The notes: generated from the letters alone by a model not told the origin. Numbered from the stretch's first letter, positions 8,594 through 17,921 are shown. The stretch: 64,000 bases of DNA from Campylobacter sputorum (GCF_002220775.1 NZ_CP019685.1:496001-560000), one strand, 5' to 3'. Numbers and translations are program-made.

Positions 8594-8973
8594 TTTTTTC
8601 CTTTTGTTTGGTTAGTATTTTTATTAACATAATAATATAAACTTTTTATTTCATCAATGGTAAGAAAATATGTAGGCATTACGCCTTTTGAATCCACTAC
8701 TGCGTTTTTAAATCTTTCAAAATTAAGATTTGTTATATCTGGAGCTTCTAGTGTTTTGCTTACTTCTTCTTTAAATATCTCTCCATCAACTTTTTTTGTC
8801 TTTATATCTTTATATCTTGCTATAACACTTCCTTTGGCATCTTTTCCGTGACATTTTGCACAAGAAATTCCTCTTGGATTTTGATATAGCATCTTTGCAT
8901 ATTCATCTTTTGTGATAAAATCGGCACAAAACAAATTTGATACAAATATACTCAAAAAAACTATAAATTTCAT
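8590..8973 (-). CDS. Monohaem c-type cytochrome, periplasmic
   Basis: The 127-residue protein begins with a signal peptide ([17 protein letters not shown]) and carries one haem-binding motif, CAKCH, at about residues 38-42. A methionine in GVMPTYF could serve as the distal ligand. After a final helix ([14 protein letters not shown]) the tail is basic. It is a small class I cytochrome c that would carry electrons in the periplasm; the redox partner cannot be told from sequence. It is the first gene of the minus-strand run containing hemL and is divergent from folD. Confidence 0.88.
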   Translation of the reverse strand: MKFIVFLSIFVSNLFCADFITKDEYAKMLYQNPRGISCAKCHGKDAKGSVIARYKDIKTKKVDGEIFKEEVSKTLEAPDITNLNFERFKNAVVDSKGVMPTYFLTIDEIKSLYYYVNKNTNQTKGKK

Positions 8974-9010
8974 ATAAATTTACTCTTTTTAAATAAAAAT
9001 TTAGCTATGA

Positions 9011-9016
9011 TACAAT
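9011..9016 (+). promoter_or_regulatory. -10 box of folD promoter
   Basis: TACAAT lies about 38 bases before the folD start, within an AT-rich divergent region shared with the cytochrome c gene. No clear -35 box is visible. Confidence 0.4.
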
Positions 9017-9054
9017 TTTTGTGATAAAAAAAGCATAAATATCTGGAGAAAAAT

Positions 9055-9909
9055 ATGAAAATTTTAGATGGAAAAGCACTTAGCACTAAGGTAAAATCTG
9101 AAGTAAAACAAGAAGCTATTAGGTTAAAAAATTTAGGAATTCAGCCAGCTCTTGCTGTTATTTTAGTGGGTGAAGACAAAGCTTCTCAAACTTATGTGAA
9201 CTCAAAGGAAAAAGCTTGCAATGCTTGTGAAATACGCTCTATAATGCATAGACTTCCTGAAAATATATCTGAAAATGAGCTTCTTGCACTTATAGATGTG
9301 TTAAATTTAGATGATAGCATTGATGGTATTTTGGTTCAACTTCCACTTCCAAGACATATAAGCGAACAAAAAGTTATAAAATCTATATCGCCATTTAAAG
9401 ATGTTGATGGATTTCATGCGATAAATACTGGAAATTTAGTTAGTGGTATAGATGGTTTTGTGCCTTGTACGCCACTTGGAATTATGAGAATGTTTAGTGA
9501 ATATGACATTGATTTAACTGGAAAATTAGCTTGTGTTATAGGAAGAAGTAATATAGTTGGAAAACCAATGATAAATTTGCTTTTAAATGCAAATGCTACA
9601 GTTATAGCAACCCATAGCAAAACGAAAGATTTAGGCTTACTTACAAAACAAGCTGATATACTAGTAGTTGCCATTGGAAAACCACACTTTTTGACAATCG
9701 ATATGGTAAAAGATGGTGCTGTTGTTATAGATGTAGGTATAAATAGACTTGATGATGGAACTTTGGTTGGAGATGTTGATTTTGAAAATGTTAAAGAAAA
9801 GTGCTCTTTTATAACTCCAGTTCCTGGTGGAGTTGGACCGATGACAATAGCAATGCTACTTAATAATACTATAAAATCAGCTCAAAATAGACTAAATAAA
9901 GCAAAATAA
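9055..9909 (+). CDS. folD: FolD methylenetetrahydrofolate dehydrogenase/cyclohydrolase
   Basis: FolD interconverts 5,10-methylene- and 10-formyl-tetrahydrofolate with NADP and supplies one-carbon units. The 284-residue protein has the family motifs in order: QTYVNSKEKAC (Tyr-Lys of the active site), GILVQLPLP, VIGRSNIVGKP (nucleotide binding), and PGGVGPMTIAMLL. The start has a good Shine-Dalgarno (CTGGAG). LepB follows after one base, so the two are cotranscribed, the same pair as in C. jejuni. Confidence 0.97.
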   Translation: MKILDGKALSTKVKSEVKQEAIRLKNLGIQPALAVILVGEDKASQTYVNSKEKACNACEIRSIMHRLPENISENELLALIDVLNLDDSIDGILVQLPLPRHISEQKVIKSISPFKDVDGFHAINTGNLVSGIDGFVPCTPLGIMRMFSEYDIDLTGKLACVIGRSNIVGKPMINLLLNANATVIATHSKTKDLGLLTKQADILVVAIGKPHFLTIDMVKDGAVVIDVGINRLDDGTLVGDVDFENVKEKCSFITPVPGGVGPMTIAMLLNNTIKSAQNRLNKAK

Positions 9910-9910
9910 A

Positions 9911-10756
9911 ATGAGACGATTTTTTTCTAAAGCATATAATTTTTCAAGTAGCTGGACTGGAACTATTATAATAGTCTTGCTTATTATATTTTTTGTAGCG
10001 CAGGCTTTTGTAATACCAAGTGGCTCCATGAAAAATACACTTTTAATAGGCGATCATCTTTTTGTAAAGAAATACAGCTATGGTATACCAACGCCACACA
10101 TTCCTTGGATTGAATTGCCAGTGTTTCCTGATTTTGATGGAGATGGTCATATCATAAATGGAGATAAGCCAAAAAGAGGCGATATAGTTGTTTTTAGATT
10201 TCCAGAGGATGAAAAAATTCACTATGTAAAAAGAAATTTTGCAACTGGCGATGATGAGGTTATATTTGATGGTAAGACATTTTATCTAAGAGCAAATGAG
10301 GGCGATGAGTATATGAAAAAAAAATTTAAAGGCAGAGAATTTGTAACCTTAAATGATAAACTTTTTGTAAAAGAGCCTTATGATAAAAAAGGTATCCATT
10401 ATACAGACAGAAAAGATCTGTTTTTAACAATGCTTGCTGTTATGCAAAAAGGCGATAAAGTCGCGATGATACCGACATTTGTAAAAGAGTTGCCAAAAAG
10501 AGATAATTTTTATAATGTTAATGTAAATGCTTTTTATTTTAAAGTTCCAGCTAGTGAGTTTTTTATGATAGGAGATAATAGAGACAACTCCTATGATAGC
10601 AGATTTTGGGGTAGTGTGCCTTATAAATTTATTGTTGGAAAGCCTTGGTTTATATATTTTTCGTGGGATAGTGAGTATAAGATTAGATGGGAGAGAATTG
10701 GTAGATTTATAGATACGGTTGAAAATGATGCTAAATATATTTATGATCAGCCGTGA
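9911..10756 (+). CDS. lepB: Signal peptidase I
   Basis: LepB cleaves signal peptides from exported proteins at the outer face of the inner membrane. The 281-residue protein has one N-terminal membrane helix (about 17-33), the catalytic serine in PSGSM (Ser39), the general-base lysine in YVKRN (Lys107), and the conserved GDNRDNSYDSRFWG box near the C-terminus. Its stop overlaps the mqnC start by one base. Length and motifs are standard for the Campylobacter enzyme. Confidence 0.96.
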   Translation: MRRFFSKAYNFSSSWTGTIIIVLLIIFFVAQAFVIPSGSMKNTLLIGDHLFVKKYSYGIPTPHIPWIELPVFPDFDGDGHIINGDKPKRGDIVVFRFPEDEKIHYVKRNFATGDDEVIFDGKTFYLRANEGDEYMKKKFKGREFVTLNDKLFVKEPYDKKGIHYTDRKDLFLTMLAVMQKGDKVAMIPTFVKELPKRDNFYNVNVNAFYFKVPASEFFMIGDNRDNSYDSRFWGSVPYKFIVGKPWFIYFSWDSEYKIRWERIGRFIDTVENDAKYIYDQP

Positions 10757-11841
10757 TGAGTTTTGATATAAATTTAAAAGGTGTTAAATTGAAAAATAGA
10801 ATGAGTGTTGATGAAGCTGTTTGGATGGTAGAAAATATGCCTTTAAACGAGCTTGGCAAAAAGGCAAATGAGCGCAAAAAAGAGTTACATCCAAAAGGTA
10901 TAACAACTTTTGTTATAGATAGAAATATAAACTATACAAATATTTGCTTTGTAGATTGCAAATTTTGTGCTTTTTGCAGAAAAGTAAATGAAGAAGAGGC
11001 TTATATATTAAGTTATGATGAGATAGATAAAAAGATAGATGAGCTTATAGAAATTGGCGGAACAGAGATACTTTTTCAAGGCGGTGTTCATCCAAAGCTT
11101 AAGATAGAGTGGTATGAGGATTTAGTTGAGCATATTCATAAAAAATATCCAAATATAGACATCCATGGTTTTTCTGCTATCGAGATAGATTACATAGCTA
11201 AAATTAGTCAAATTTCCATTGATGAAACACTAAAAAGACTTCAAAATAAGGGTTTATATAGTATTCCTGGTGCTGGGGCTGAAATTTTGAGCGAAAGAGT
11301 AAGAAAAATTATAGCTCCAAAAAAGATAGATGCAAAAACTTGGTTAAATGTCCATAAAAGTGCACATAAACTAAATATGAAAACAACTGCAACACAAATG
11401 TTTGGAACAATTGAAACAACAAAAGAGATAGTAGAGCACTGGGAAATGATAAGGGATTTGCAAGATGAAACAGGCGGGTTTAGGGCTTTTATTTTATGGA
11501 GTTTTCAAAGTGGAAATACAAAACTAATACAAGAATACCCTAATATTATCAAGCAATCACCAAACAAATATCTTCGTTTGGTTGCAGCTGCAAGATTATT
11601 TTTAGATAATTTTAAAAACATTCAAAGTAGCTGGGTAACGCAGGGAAAATATGTAGGTCAACTCGCACTTAAATTTGGTGCAAACGATATGGGCTCAACA
11701 ATGATGGAAGAAAATGTCGTAAACGCAGCTGGTGCAACATTTAAAATGAATACACAAGAACTCATTGATATCATAAAAGATGTTGGAGAAACGCCTGCGA
11801 AACGCAATACAAATTATGATATTTTAGAAATTTATAAATGA
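10756..11841 (+). CDS. mqnC: MqnC, dehypoxanthine futalosine cyclase
   Basis: MqnC is a radical-SAM enzyme that forms the cyclic intermediate in the futalosine route to menaquinone, the only respiratory quinone type in Campylobacter. The radical-SAM cysteines are CFVDCKFC (Cys64, 68, 71; CxxxCxxC), followed by a TIM-barrel-like sequence with GGTEILFQGGVHP and SIPGAGAEIL, both typical of the MqnC/MqnE/CofH group. I chose ATG 10756, which overlaps the lepB stop, over the GTG at 10753. An M16-family gene and recG follow, the arrangement seen in C. jejuni. Confidence 0.93.
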   Translation: MSFDINLKGVKLKNRMSVDEAVWMVENMPLNELGKKANERKKELHPKGITTFVIDRNINYTNICFVDCKFCAFCRKVNEEEAYILSYDEIDKKIDELIEIGGTEILFQGGVHPKLKIEWYEDLVEHIHKKYPNIDIHGFSAIEIDYIAKISQISIDETLKRLQNKGLYSIPGAGAEILSERVRKIIAPKKIDAKTWLNVHKSAHKLNMKTTATQMFGTIETTKEIVEHWEMIRDLQDETGGFRAFILWSFQSGNTKLIQEYPNIIKQSPNKYLRLVAAARLFLDNFKNIQSSWVTQGKYVGQLALKFGANDMGSTMMEENVVNAAGATFKMNTQELIDIIKDVGETPAKRNTNYDILEIYK

Positions 11842-11854
11842 TGGAGTATTTTAG

Positions 11855-13081
11855 GTGGAAAGAAAATTTATAGATATAAAAGATATAAAAGTTCCTGTTA
11901 TTTACGAAAAAGATAGCTCTTTGCCTATAATTAGTATGCAGCTTGTTTTCAGAGTTGCTGGTGGCATACAAAATAATAATATTTTTGGACTTGCTAAATT
12001 TTGTGAAAAAATTATGAACGAAGGAACTAAAAAAGACGGAGTTAGTGAGTTTTACAAAAAACTTGATATGAGAGCAATTAGTCTTTATGTGGGTTGTGGA
12101 TTTGAGACATTTAGTATAAGTTTAGATTTGCTTAAAGAGCATTTTGAATTTGGGCTTAAGGCGATAAAAGAGCTTTTAAGTGATCCAAATTTAGATGAAA
12201 ATACTATAGAAAAACTAAAACTTATAACATCAAGTGAAATTTCAAATTTAAATAGCGATTTTGATTATTTAGCAAAGACAGAATTAAATAAAATTTTATA
12301 CGAAGGTAGTATTTTATCACATCCTGATTTAGGATACGAAGATAGTTTAAATGCCATAACAAAGGATGAAATTTCAACATTTTTAAAAGAAAATTTAGAT
12401 CTTTCAAATTTGTTTATAGTTTTAGGAGGTGATGTAGATTTTGAGGAATATATGTTAAAAGATATGTTAAATTCTCTACATGCAGGAATTCCTAGAGTAT
12501 TGCCAAAATTTGAAACTTCAAGCAAAGAGATTATAAATCAAAAACAAAAAGATAGCAAACAAGCTTATATATATTTTGGTTCGCCATATAATGTCAACAT
12601 AGATGAGTATTATCTAGCAAATGTGGCTACTTTTATATTAGGAAGTAGTGGCTTTGGAAGTAGACTTATGGAAGAAATACGCGTAAAAAGAGGGCTTGCG
12701 TATAGTGCTTACGCTAGAAATTCTCTAAATCTTTCTCATAAACAGATATGGGGATATTTGCAAACCAAAAATGAGAGCAAAGACGAAGCATTAAGCGTTG
12801 TGAAAAAGGAGTTTGATGAATTTGTAAAAAATGGCGTTAGTAAAAAAGAACTTGATATGGCAAAAAACTTTCTTCTTGGAAGTGAGCCTCTTAGAAAAGA
12901 AACTTTATCAAAAAGATTAAGCGTAGCTCAAAGTGAGTATTATTTAGGACAAAAAGAGGGCTTTTTTGATGAAAATTTAAAGAAAATCGCTAATTTAAAA
13001 TTAAAAGACATAAATGATTACATTTCATCTCACGATGAGATAACAAAGTTAAGTTTTAGCATAGTAAGTAATGAAATTTGA
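11855..13081 (+). CDS. M16-family peptidase-like protein without zinc histidines
   Basis: The 408 residues show the two-domain M16 (pitrilysin/processing protease) fold. At the expected zinc site the HxxEH motif reads KFCEK (residues 48-52, in GLAKFCEKIMNEGT), so both histidines are lysine and only the glutamate remains. The C-terminal half keeps the family's substrate-binding Arg/Tyr stretch (SRLMEEIRVKRGLAYSAYA). This fits the non-catalytic half of a two-subunit M16 protease. No signal peptide is evident. The start is GTG 11855 with GGAG eight bases upstream. It overlaps recG by 11 bases. Confidence 0.85.
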   Translation: MERKFIDIKDIKVPVIYEKDSSLPIISMQLVFRVAGGIQNNNIFGLAKFCEKIMNEGTKKDGVSEFYKKLDMRAISLYVGCGFETFSISLDLLKEHFEFGLKAIKELLSDPNLDENTIEKLKLITSSEISNLNSDFDYLAKTELNKILYEGSILSHPDLGYEDSLNAITKDEISTFLKENLDLSNLFIVLGGDVDFEEYMLKDMLNSLHAGIPRVLPKFETSSKEIINQKQKDSKQAYIYFGSPYNVNIDEYYLANVATFILGSSGFGSRLMEEIRVKRGLAYSAYARNSLNLSHKQIWGYLQTKNESKDEALSVVKKEFDEFVKNGVSKKELDMAKNFLLGSEPLRKETLSKRLSVAQSEYYLGQKEGFFDENLKKIANLKLKDINDYISSHDEITKLSFSIVSNEI

Positions 13082-14888
13082 TATAAAAGATAGATCAAAT
13101 TTAGAAAAAATAGGAGTAACTAGCTTACTTGATCTTGCTTTGCTTTTACCAAAAAAGTATGATGATTTAAGCGTAAAAAATAGCCCCAATGAGGGCGAAA
13201 ATGTAGTAGAAATAGAAATCAAATATCAAACTAGAAAACTTAATATTCTTCAAATAACCGCATTTTGTATAACTTGGCAATGTGATGTAAAAATCATAAT
13301 TTTTAATGCTAGAAAATGGCATTTTGCTGCATTTAAAAGCGGTCAAAAAGTGTTTATACATGCAAAATCGTCGTTTGTTTATGGCTCTTGGCAATTTATA
13401 AATCCAAAAATTGTTACAAAAATAGGCGAGATTTTGCCACATTTTAAAAGAGATATAAAAGATCAAGATATTGCAAATTTAATACACAAATACATAACTT
13501 ATGAAAATTTACTCTCCCAAGGTTTAAATGAAAAAGAGATAAATTTATTACTAAATTTACATAAAAACAATTCAAAAAGCATAGAAATGCTATCAAATTT
13601 AAAAGAACACAAAGAAATTTTTACTACTCTTAAATTTGTTGAAATTTATAATTATATGAAAAAATTAAGCACTAAAAAAACTAATTTTATGGCTAAAAAA
13701 ATTGATATTTTTGATATAACATTATGGCTAAAAACTTTACCATTTACGCCAACAAAAGATCAGTTAAATGCACTAGATGATATAAAAAGTGATTTTCTTT
13801 TAGCAAAAGCAGCAAAGCGAGTGATAATGGGTGATGTTGGAAGCGGTAAAACTCTTGTGATGCTTGGAGCAGCTCTTATGGCGTATCCGCAAAATGCTAT
13901 TTTGATGGCACCAACGAGTATTTTAGCTGAGCAAATTTATAGCGAAGCAAAAAGATTACTACCAAGTTTTATGAATGTAATGCTTGTTAAAAGTGGCGAT
14001 AAAAACTTAAATTTTAATGGCGTAAATTTGATTATAGGAACACATGTTTTATTATATCAAAAACTTCCAAAAACTTCCCTTGTTATGGTAGATGAGCAGC
14101 ATAGGTTTGGTTCAAATCAAAGGCAAAAAATCAATTTTTTAACAAGTGACGGCAGATTTAGGGCGCATTTTTTACAATTTAGTGCAACCCCGATACCAAG
14201 AACGCTTAGCTTGATTCAATCTTCTCTTGTAAATTTTAGTTTTTTAAAAACTCTACCATATGAAAAACATATACATACTTTTGTGATTCAAAATGATGGT
14301 TTTAAAAATCTTATTAATCATATAAAAAAAGAAATAAATCGTGGAAAACAAGCTATAGTGGTTTATCCACTTGTAGAAAAAAGTGAAGTTAGTAATTATC
14401 AAAGTATAGATGAAGCAAAGGATTTTTGGTTTAAGAATTTTAAAAATGTTTATATGACACACGGGAAAGACAAGGATAAAGAACAAATTTTGCTAGATTT
14501 TAGAGATAAAGGTTCGCTTTTGCTTACTACAACTGTAGTTGAAGTTGGAATATCGTTACCAAAACTTAGCATTATTGTCATAGTTGGGGCTGAAAAACTT
14601 GGTCTTGCTTCACTTCATCAGCTTCGTGGCAGAGTCGGTAGAAATGGTGGCGATGGTTGGTGCTATTTGTATACAAAGTTAAAAAATATTCCGTCTAGAT
14701 TAAAAGAATTTAGCCAAACTCTAGATGGTTTTAAGGTAGCAAATATTGATCTTAAAAACCGTCAAAGTGGCGATATACTAGATGGAACTATTCAACACGG
14801 TGCGACTTTTGAGTATTATGATATGGATGAAAATTTGGCACAAATGGCACAAAAAAGATTAAATTTATTAAAGGATAAAAATGAATAA
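13071..14888 (+). CDS. recG: RecG ATP-dependent DNA helicase
   Basis: RecG remodels stalled forks and Holliday junctions. The 605-residue protein is shorter than E. coli RecG, as is usual in Campylobacter. Helicase motifs are clear: Walker A GDVGSGKT (254-261), DEQHRFG, FSATPIPRT, and TVVEVGISLP followed by HQLRGRVGRNG. The N-terminal region holds the OB-like wedge domain. It overlaps the M16 gene upstream and the methyltransferase gene downstream by a few bases, so mqnC, the M16 gene, recG and the methyltransferase form one operon. Confidence 0.95.
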   Translation: MKFDIKDRSNLEKIGVTSLLDLALLLPKKYDDLSVKNSPNEGENVVEIEIKYQTRKLNILQITAFCITWQCDVKIIIFNARKWHFAAFKSGQKVFIHAKSSFVYGSWQFINPKIVTKIGEILPHFKRDIKDQDIANLIHKYITYENLLSQGLNEKEINLLLNLHKNNSKSIEMLSNLKEHKEIFTTLKFVEIYNYMKKLSTKKTNFMAKKIDIFDITLWLKTLPFTPTKDQLNALDDIKSDFLLAKAAKRVIMGDVGSGKTLVMLGAALMAYPQNAILMAPTSILAEQIYSEAKRLLPSFMNVMLVKSGDKNLNFNGVNLIIGTHVLLYQKLPKTSLVMVDEQHRFGSNQRQKINFLTSDGRFRAHFLQFSATPIPRTLSLIQSSLVNFSFLKTLPYEKHIHTFVIQNDGFKNLINHIKKEINRGKQAIVVYPLVEKSEVSNYQSIDEAKDFWFKNFKNVYMTHGKDKDKEQILLDFRDKGSLLLTTTVVEVGISLPKLSIIVIVGAEKLGLASLHQLRGRVGRNGGDGWCYLYTKLKNIPSRLKEFSQTLDGFKVANIDLKNRQSGDILDGTIQHGATFEYYDMDENLAQMAQKRLNLLKDKNE

Positions 14889-15486
14889 AGATAATTGCAG
14901 GTTTCCAAAAGGGAAAGAGGGTAAAGAAACGCTTCTTAGAATGAATGAGATGCATAATGAGGGTTCAACTTGGGCTATATCAAATTTAGAGTTTGGCAGA
15001 AATTTAAATATACTAGATGTTGGTTGCGGTGGCGGAAAAAATATATCAAATTTAGCTACTAAATTTAACGATAGTATTATCTATGGAGTAGATTATTCTA
15101 GCACTAGTGTAGATTTTGCAAGTGAAATTAATTCACATCTTATAGAGCAAAAAAGAGTTTTTATAGACGAACAAAATGTTTCAAATTTGAACTTTAAAGA
15201 TAGTTTTTTTGATATTGTTTGTGCATTTGAGACGATATATTTTTGGCCTGATATAAAAAATGATTTTTTAGAGATAAAAAGAGTTTTAAAAGATGGTGGA
15301 AAATTTTTAATTTTTGTTGAAGGAAGCACAAAAGAGATTTTAAAAGAGTGGAGTAAAGAAGTGTATTTAAAAAATCAACTTACAAAAAATGAATTAATCA
15401 ATATTTTAAAAGAAGTAGGTTATAAAAACATACAAAGTTTTAATATGAATAAAAGCGAGAAACTTTGCATTATTTCACAAAAATAA
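14881..15486 (+). CDS. Class I SAM-dependent methyltransferase
   Basis: The 201-residue protein has the SAM-binding motif I LDVGCGGGKN (about 45-54), an acidic loop YGVDYSS after strand 2, and the later DIVCAFETIYFWPD and VLKDGGKFLIF motifs of class I methyltransferases. No domain points to a substrate, so I assign none. It overlaps recG by eight bases and is the last gene of that operon. No membrane segment or signal peptide is present. Confidence 0.82.
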   Translation: MNKDNCRFPKGKEGKETLLRMNEMHNEGSTWAISNLEFGRNLNILDVGCGGGKNISNLATKFNDSIIYGVDYSSTSVDFASEINSHLIEQKRVFIDEQNVSNLNFKDSFFDIVCAFETIYFWPDIKNDFLEIKRVLKDGGKFLIFVEGSTKEILKEWSKEVYLKNQLTKNELINILKEVGYKNIQSFNMNKSEKLCIISQK

Positions 15487-15498
15487 TTGAAAATATGA

Positions 15499-15504
15499 TA
15501 CAAT
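15499..15504 (+). promoter_or_regulatory. -10 box upstream of diguanylate cyclase
   Basis: TACAAT, part of TATGATACAAT, lies 37 bases before the start of the GGDEF gene. Confidence 0.4.
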
Positions 15505-15541
15505 ATAACATAATTTATTATAAAATTTTTATTGGTAGGTT

Positions 15542-16774
15542 ATGCAAAGAATTTCTAATATATTTTTAAATAAACCAAAACATGTTGGTATTGTATGTTT
15601 TTTTATATTTTTTATAATAATTTCTATACCAATTATTTATACTTATGAAAAACGAAATAGCTTGGCATATGAGGAATTTAGGCACCATCTTGGAATGGCG
15701 GCATACGCACTTTCTTTTAGTGTAAATCCAAATTTACATAAGATTGTAGAAGATGAGCAAAATGCTTCAAGTGATAATTATCAAAAAGCCACAGCTCCTT
15801 TGTTTGATTTTTTTGCTCTTTATAGGGAAGTTTATGATATATACACAGTTGTAAAAAGAGATGGTAAAAAGTATTATGTTTTAGATGTTGCAAATGCACA
15901 AAATGCAATCGCTAAAGACCCCATTTCTGTTCCTGCTGAGATCATGGAAGAGCTTGTAGAAACAGACAACCCTGACAATTGGTTTGAGTTAGTTGAATCT
16001 GGTAAAGTGTATATAAATAAAGATTTTGAGACAGATAACCATGGCACATTTCTTTCAGCAATAGCTCCTGTGTATGATAAAAATCAAACATTTGTTGCAG
16101 CTATTGGTATAGATGTAAGCATAGAAAAATATAAAGAAATTATGCAAAAAACTAGAAATATATTTATATTAACTATGATAATGGCGGCTATGATATCTCT
16201 TTTGATGTCTATCATAGTCATAGCACTTATAAATTATGTAAAATTATTTTACTATAGACTCCAAAAAGTTTCAAATTCAGATAGATTAACCGGCGTTTAT
16301 AATAGATTTGTATTTATAGATATTTTCACAAGAGAGATGAATAGGGCTCAAAGAAATAAAGATAATTTATATTTGATTTTTTTAGACATTGATAATTTCA
16401 AAAGCTTTAATGACAAATATGGTCATAGTGTTGGAGATGATATCATAATATTTACCGCAAAGAAAATAGCAAATACCGTAAGAAAAATAGACATCGTATC
16501 AAGATATGGAGGAGATGAATTTTTGATAAGTATTTGTGGGGCTAGTGATGAGTTCATAAAAGATATTATAGATAGAGTAATGAATCAAAAATACGACTTT
16601 GTTTATGCTGTAAATAAAAATGGAATAGAAGAAAAATTAGTTGTAAATTTCAGTGTTGGATATACAAAATATAAAGATGGCGATACTTTTGAAACTATGC
16701 TAGAAAGAGCTGATCGTGGGCTTTATATATCAAAAGATTTTGGAAAACATAGAGCAACCTTTGTTGAAAAATAG
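15542..16774 (+). CDS. Membrane-bound diguanylate cyclase (GGDEF)
   Basis: The 410-residue protein makes cyclic di-GMP from GTP. A first membrane helix (about 15-35) and a second (about 200-225) flank a periplasmic sensor region of some 165 residues that resembles Cache-type domains. The cytoplasmic GGDEF domain has an intact GGDEF (323-327). Five residues before it lies RKID (314-317), a match to the inhibitory RxxD I-site, so feedback inhibition is likely. A PilZ receptor gene lies about 13 kb upstream. The periplasmic ligand is unknown. Confidence 0.9.
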   Translation: MQRISNIFLNKPKHVGIVCFFIFFIIISIPIIYTYEKRNSLAYEEFRHHLGMAAYALSFSVNPNLHKIVEDEQNASSDNYQKATAPLFDFFALYREVYDIYTVVKRDGKKYYVLDVANAQNAIAKDPISVPAEIMEELVETDNPDNWFELVESGKVYINKDFETDNHGTFLSAIAPVYDKNQTFVAAIGIDVSIEKYKEIMQKTRNIFILTMIMAAMISLLMSIIVIALINYVKLFYYRLQKVSNSDRLTGVYNRFVFIDIFTREMNRAQRNKDNLYLIFLDIDNFKSFNDKYGHSVGDDIIIFTAKKIANTVRKIDIVSRYGGDEFLISICGASDEFIKDIIDRVMNQKYDFVYAVNKNGIEEKLVVNFSVGYTKYKDGDTFETMLERADRGLYISKDFGKHRATFVEK

Positions 16775-16812
16775 TAGTTTTTTAAATTAAGTATGCTTTT
16801 AAATCAAAATAG

Positions 16813-16818
16813 TATAAT
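16813..16818 (+). promoter_or_regulatory. -10 box of hyp operon promoter
   Basis: TATAAT lies 27 bases before hypB. An AAGGAG Shine-Dalgarno follows at about 16834-16839. Confidence 0.55.
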
Positions 16819-16845
16819 CTTTAAATAAATTATAAGGAGTAAAAA

Positions 16846-17640
16846 ATGTGCAAAGATTGTGGTTGTAGCTTACATTCTCACGAACATACACACAGCGATG
16901 GCGTAACTCATTCTCATACTCACACTCACGAGCATATGCATAAAGAAGGAGAAAATGCTATACACGAGCACTCACACCCTGCTTTAAATGATACAAAAAC
17001 AGTTGAGGTTATAACTAAAATTTTATCTCAAAATGATAATCAAGCAGCTCATATAAGAGAGCATTTTGATGAAAATGGTATCTTGTGTATAAATTTAATG
17101 AGTAGCCCAGGTGCTGGTAAAACTACGCTTTTAGAAAGCACTATAAAAAAAATGGATTTAAATATAGCGGTATTAGAAGGGGATTTAGAAACAAACCGCG
17201 ATGCAGATAGAATTTTAAAAGCTGGTGCTAGAGCTTATCAGATAACAACTGGACAAAGCTGTCATTTGGATGCATTCATGGTTCACGATGGTCTTCATCA
17301 TCTTGATTTAAATGATGTAAAGTTGGTTTTTATTGAAAATGTTGGAAATTTAGTTTGCCCTGCAAGTTATGATGTCGGAGCTCATTTAAATGTAGTTTTA
17401 TTAAGCACTCCAGAAGGAGGTGATAAAGTCGCTAAATATCCTGTTATGTTTAGGACAGCCGATCTTGTGGTTATTACAAAATCATCTTTGATAGAACATT
17501 TTGAGTTTGATATAAAAGACGTTACAGCCGAACTTAGAAAACTAAATCCAAAAGCTGATATCATAGTTTTAGATAGCAGAACTGGCGATGGTTTTGATAA
17601 GTGGATTAATTATTTAAAAATAAAAATGGAGCTTAGATAA
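16846..17640 (+). CDS. hypB: HypB nickel-delivery GTPase with His-rich N-terminus
   Basis: HypB is the GTPase that, with HypA, inserts nickel into NiFe hydrogenase precursors. The 264 residues start with MCKDCGC, a high-affinity nickel site of the family, then a histidine-rich stretch with 13 His in about residues 9-46, suited to nickel storage. The GTPase domain has SSPGAGKTT (86-94), EGDLETNRD, and later NVGNLVCP with the conserved metal-binding Cys. It heads hypBCDEA; hypC begins at the last base of its stop codon. Confidence 0.97.
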   Translation: MCKDCGCSLHSHEHTHSDGVTHSHTHTHEHMHKEGENAIHEHSHPALNDTKTVEVITKILSQNDNQAAHIREHFDENGILCINLMSSPGAGKTTLLESTIKKMDLNIAVLEGDLETNRDADRILKAGARAYQITTGQSCHLDAFMVHDGLHHLDLNDVKLVFIENVGNLVCPASYDVGAHLNVVLLSTPEGGDKVAKYPVMFRTADLVVITKSSLIEHFEFDIKDVTAELRKLNPKADIIVLDSRTGDGFDKWINYLKIKMELR

Positions 17641-17921
17641 TGTGTTTAAGTATCCCATCAAAAGTTAAAAGCATAGATGAGAACAACTATGCTATAGTTG
17701 AAACTTTAGGCGTAGAAAGGGGTGTGAGCTTAGATCTCATAAGTGAACCTGTTAGAGTTGGGGATTATGTGTTGATTCATGTTGGTTTTGCGATGGAAAA
17801 AATAGACACAGCTTATGCTCTAGAGAGCTTAAAGGCATATGAAGAAATAGCTAAAATGATGAAAGATGGTACCATAGACAAATTTGAAGGCGATATGGGA
17901 CTTCTTAGCAAAAATTCTTAA
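17640..17921 (+). CDS. hypC: HypC hydrogenase assembly chaperone
   Basis: The 93-residue HypC/HupF-family protein begins MCLSIPSKV. Cys2 becomes the N-terminal ligand after removal of Met and is essential for binding the Fe(CN)2CO group with HypD. A conserved GDYVLIHVGFAMEKID stretch follows. HypC shuttles the iron moiety from HypD to the hydrogenase large subunit precursor. It overlaps the hypB stop by one base, and hypD follows after nine bases. Confidence 0.96.
   Translation: MCLSIPSKVKSIDENNYAIVETLGVERGVSLDLISEPVRVGDYVLIHVGFAMEKIDTAYALESLKAYEEIAKMMKDGTIDKFEGDMGLLSKNS

Noticed and set aside
16860-16990. Tandem repeat or CRISPR-like array in the CAC/CAT-rich stretch of hypB
   Set aside because: The repetitive look comes from histidine codons in one frame; there are no equal repeats with spacers.
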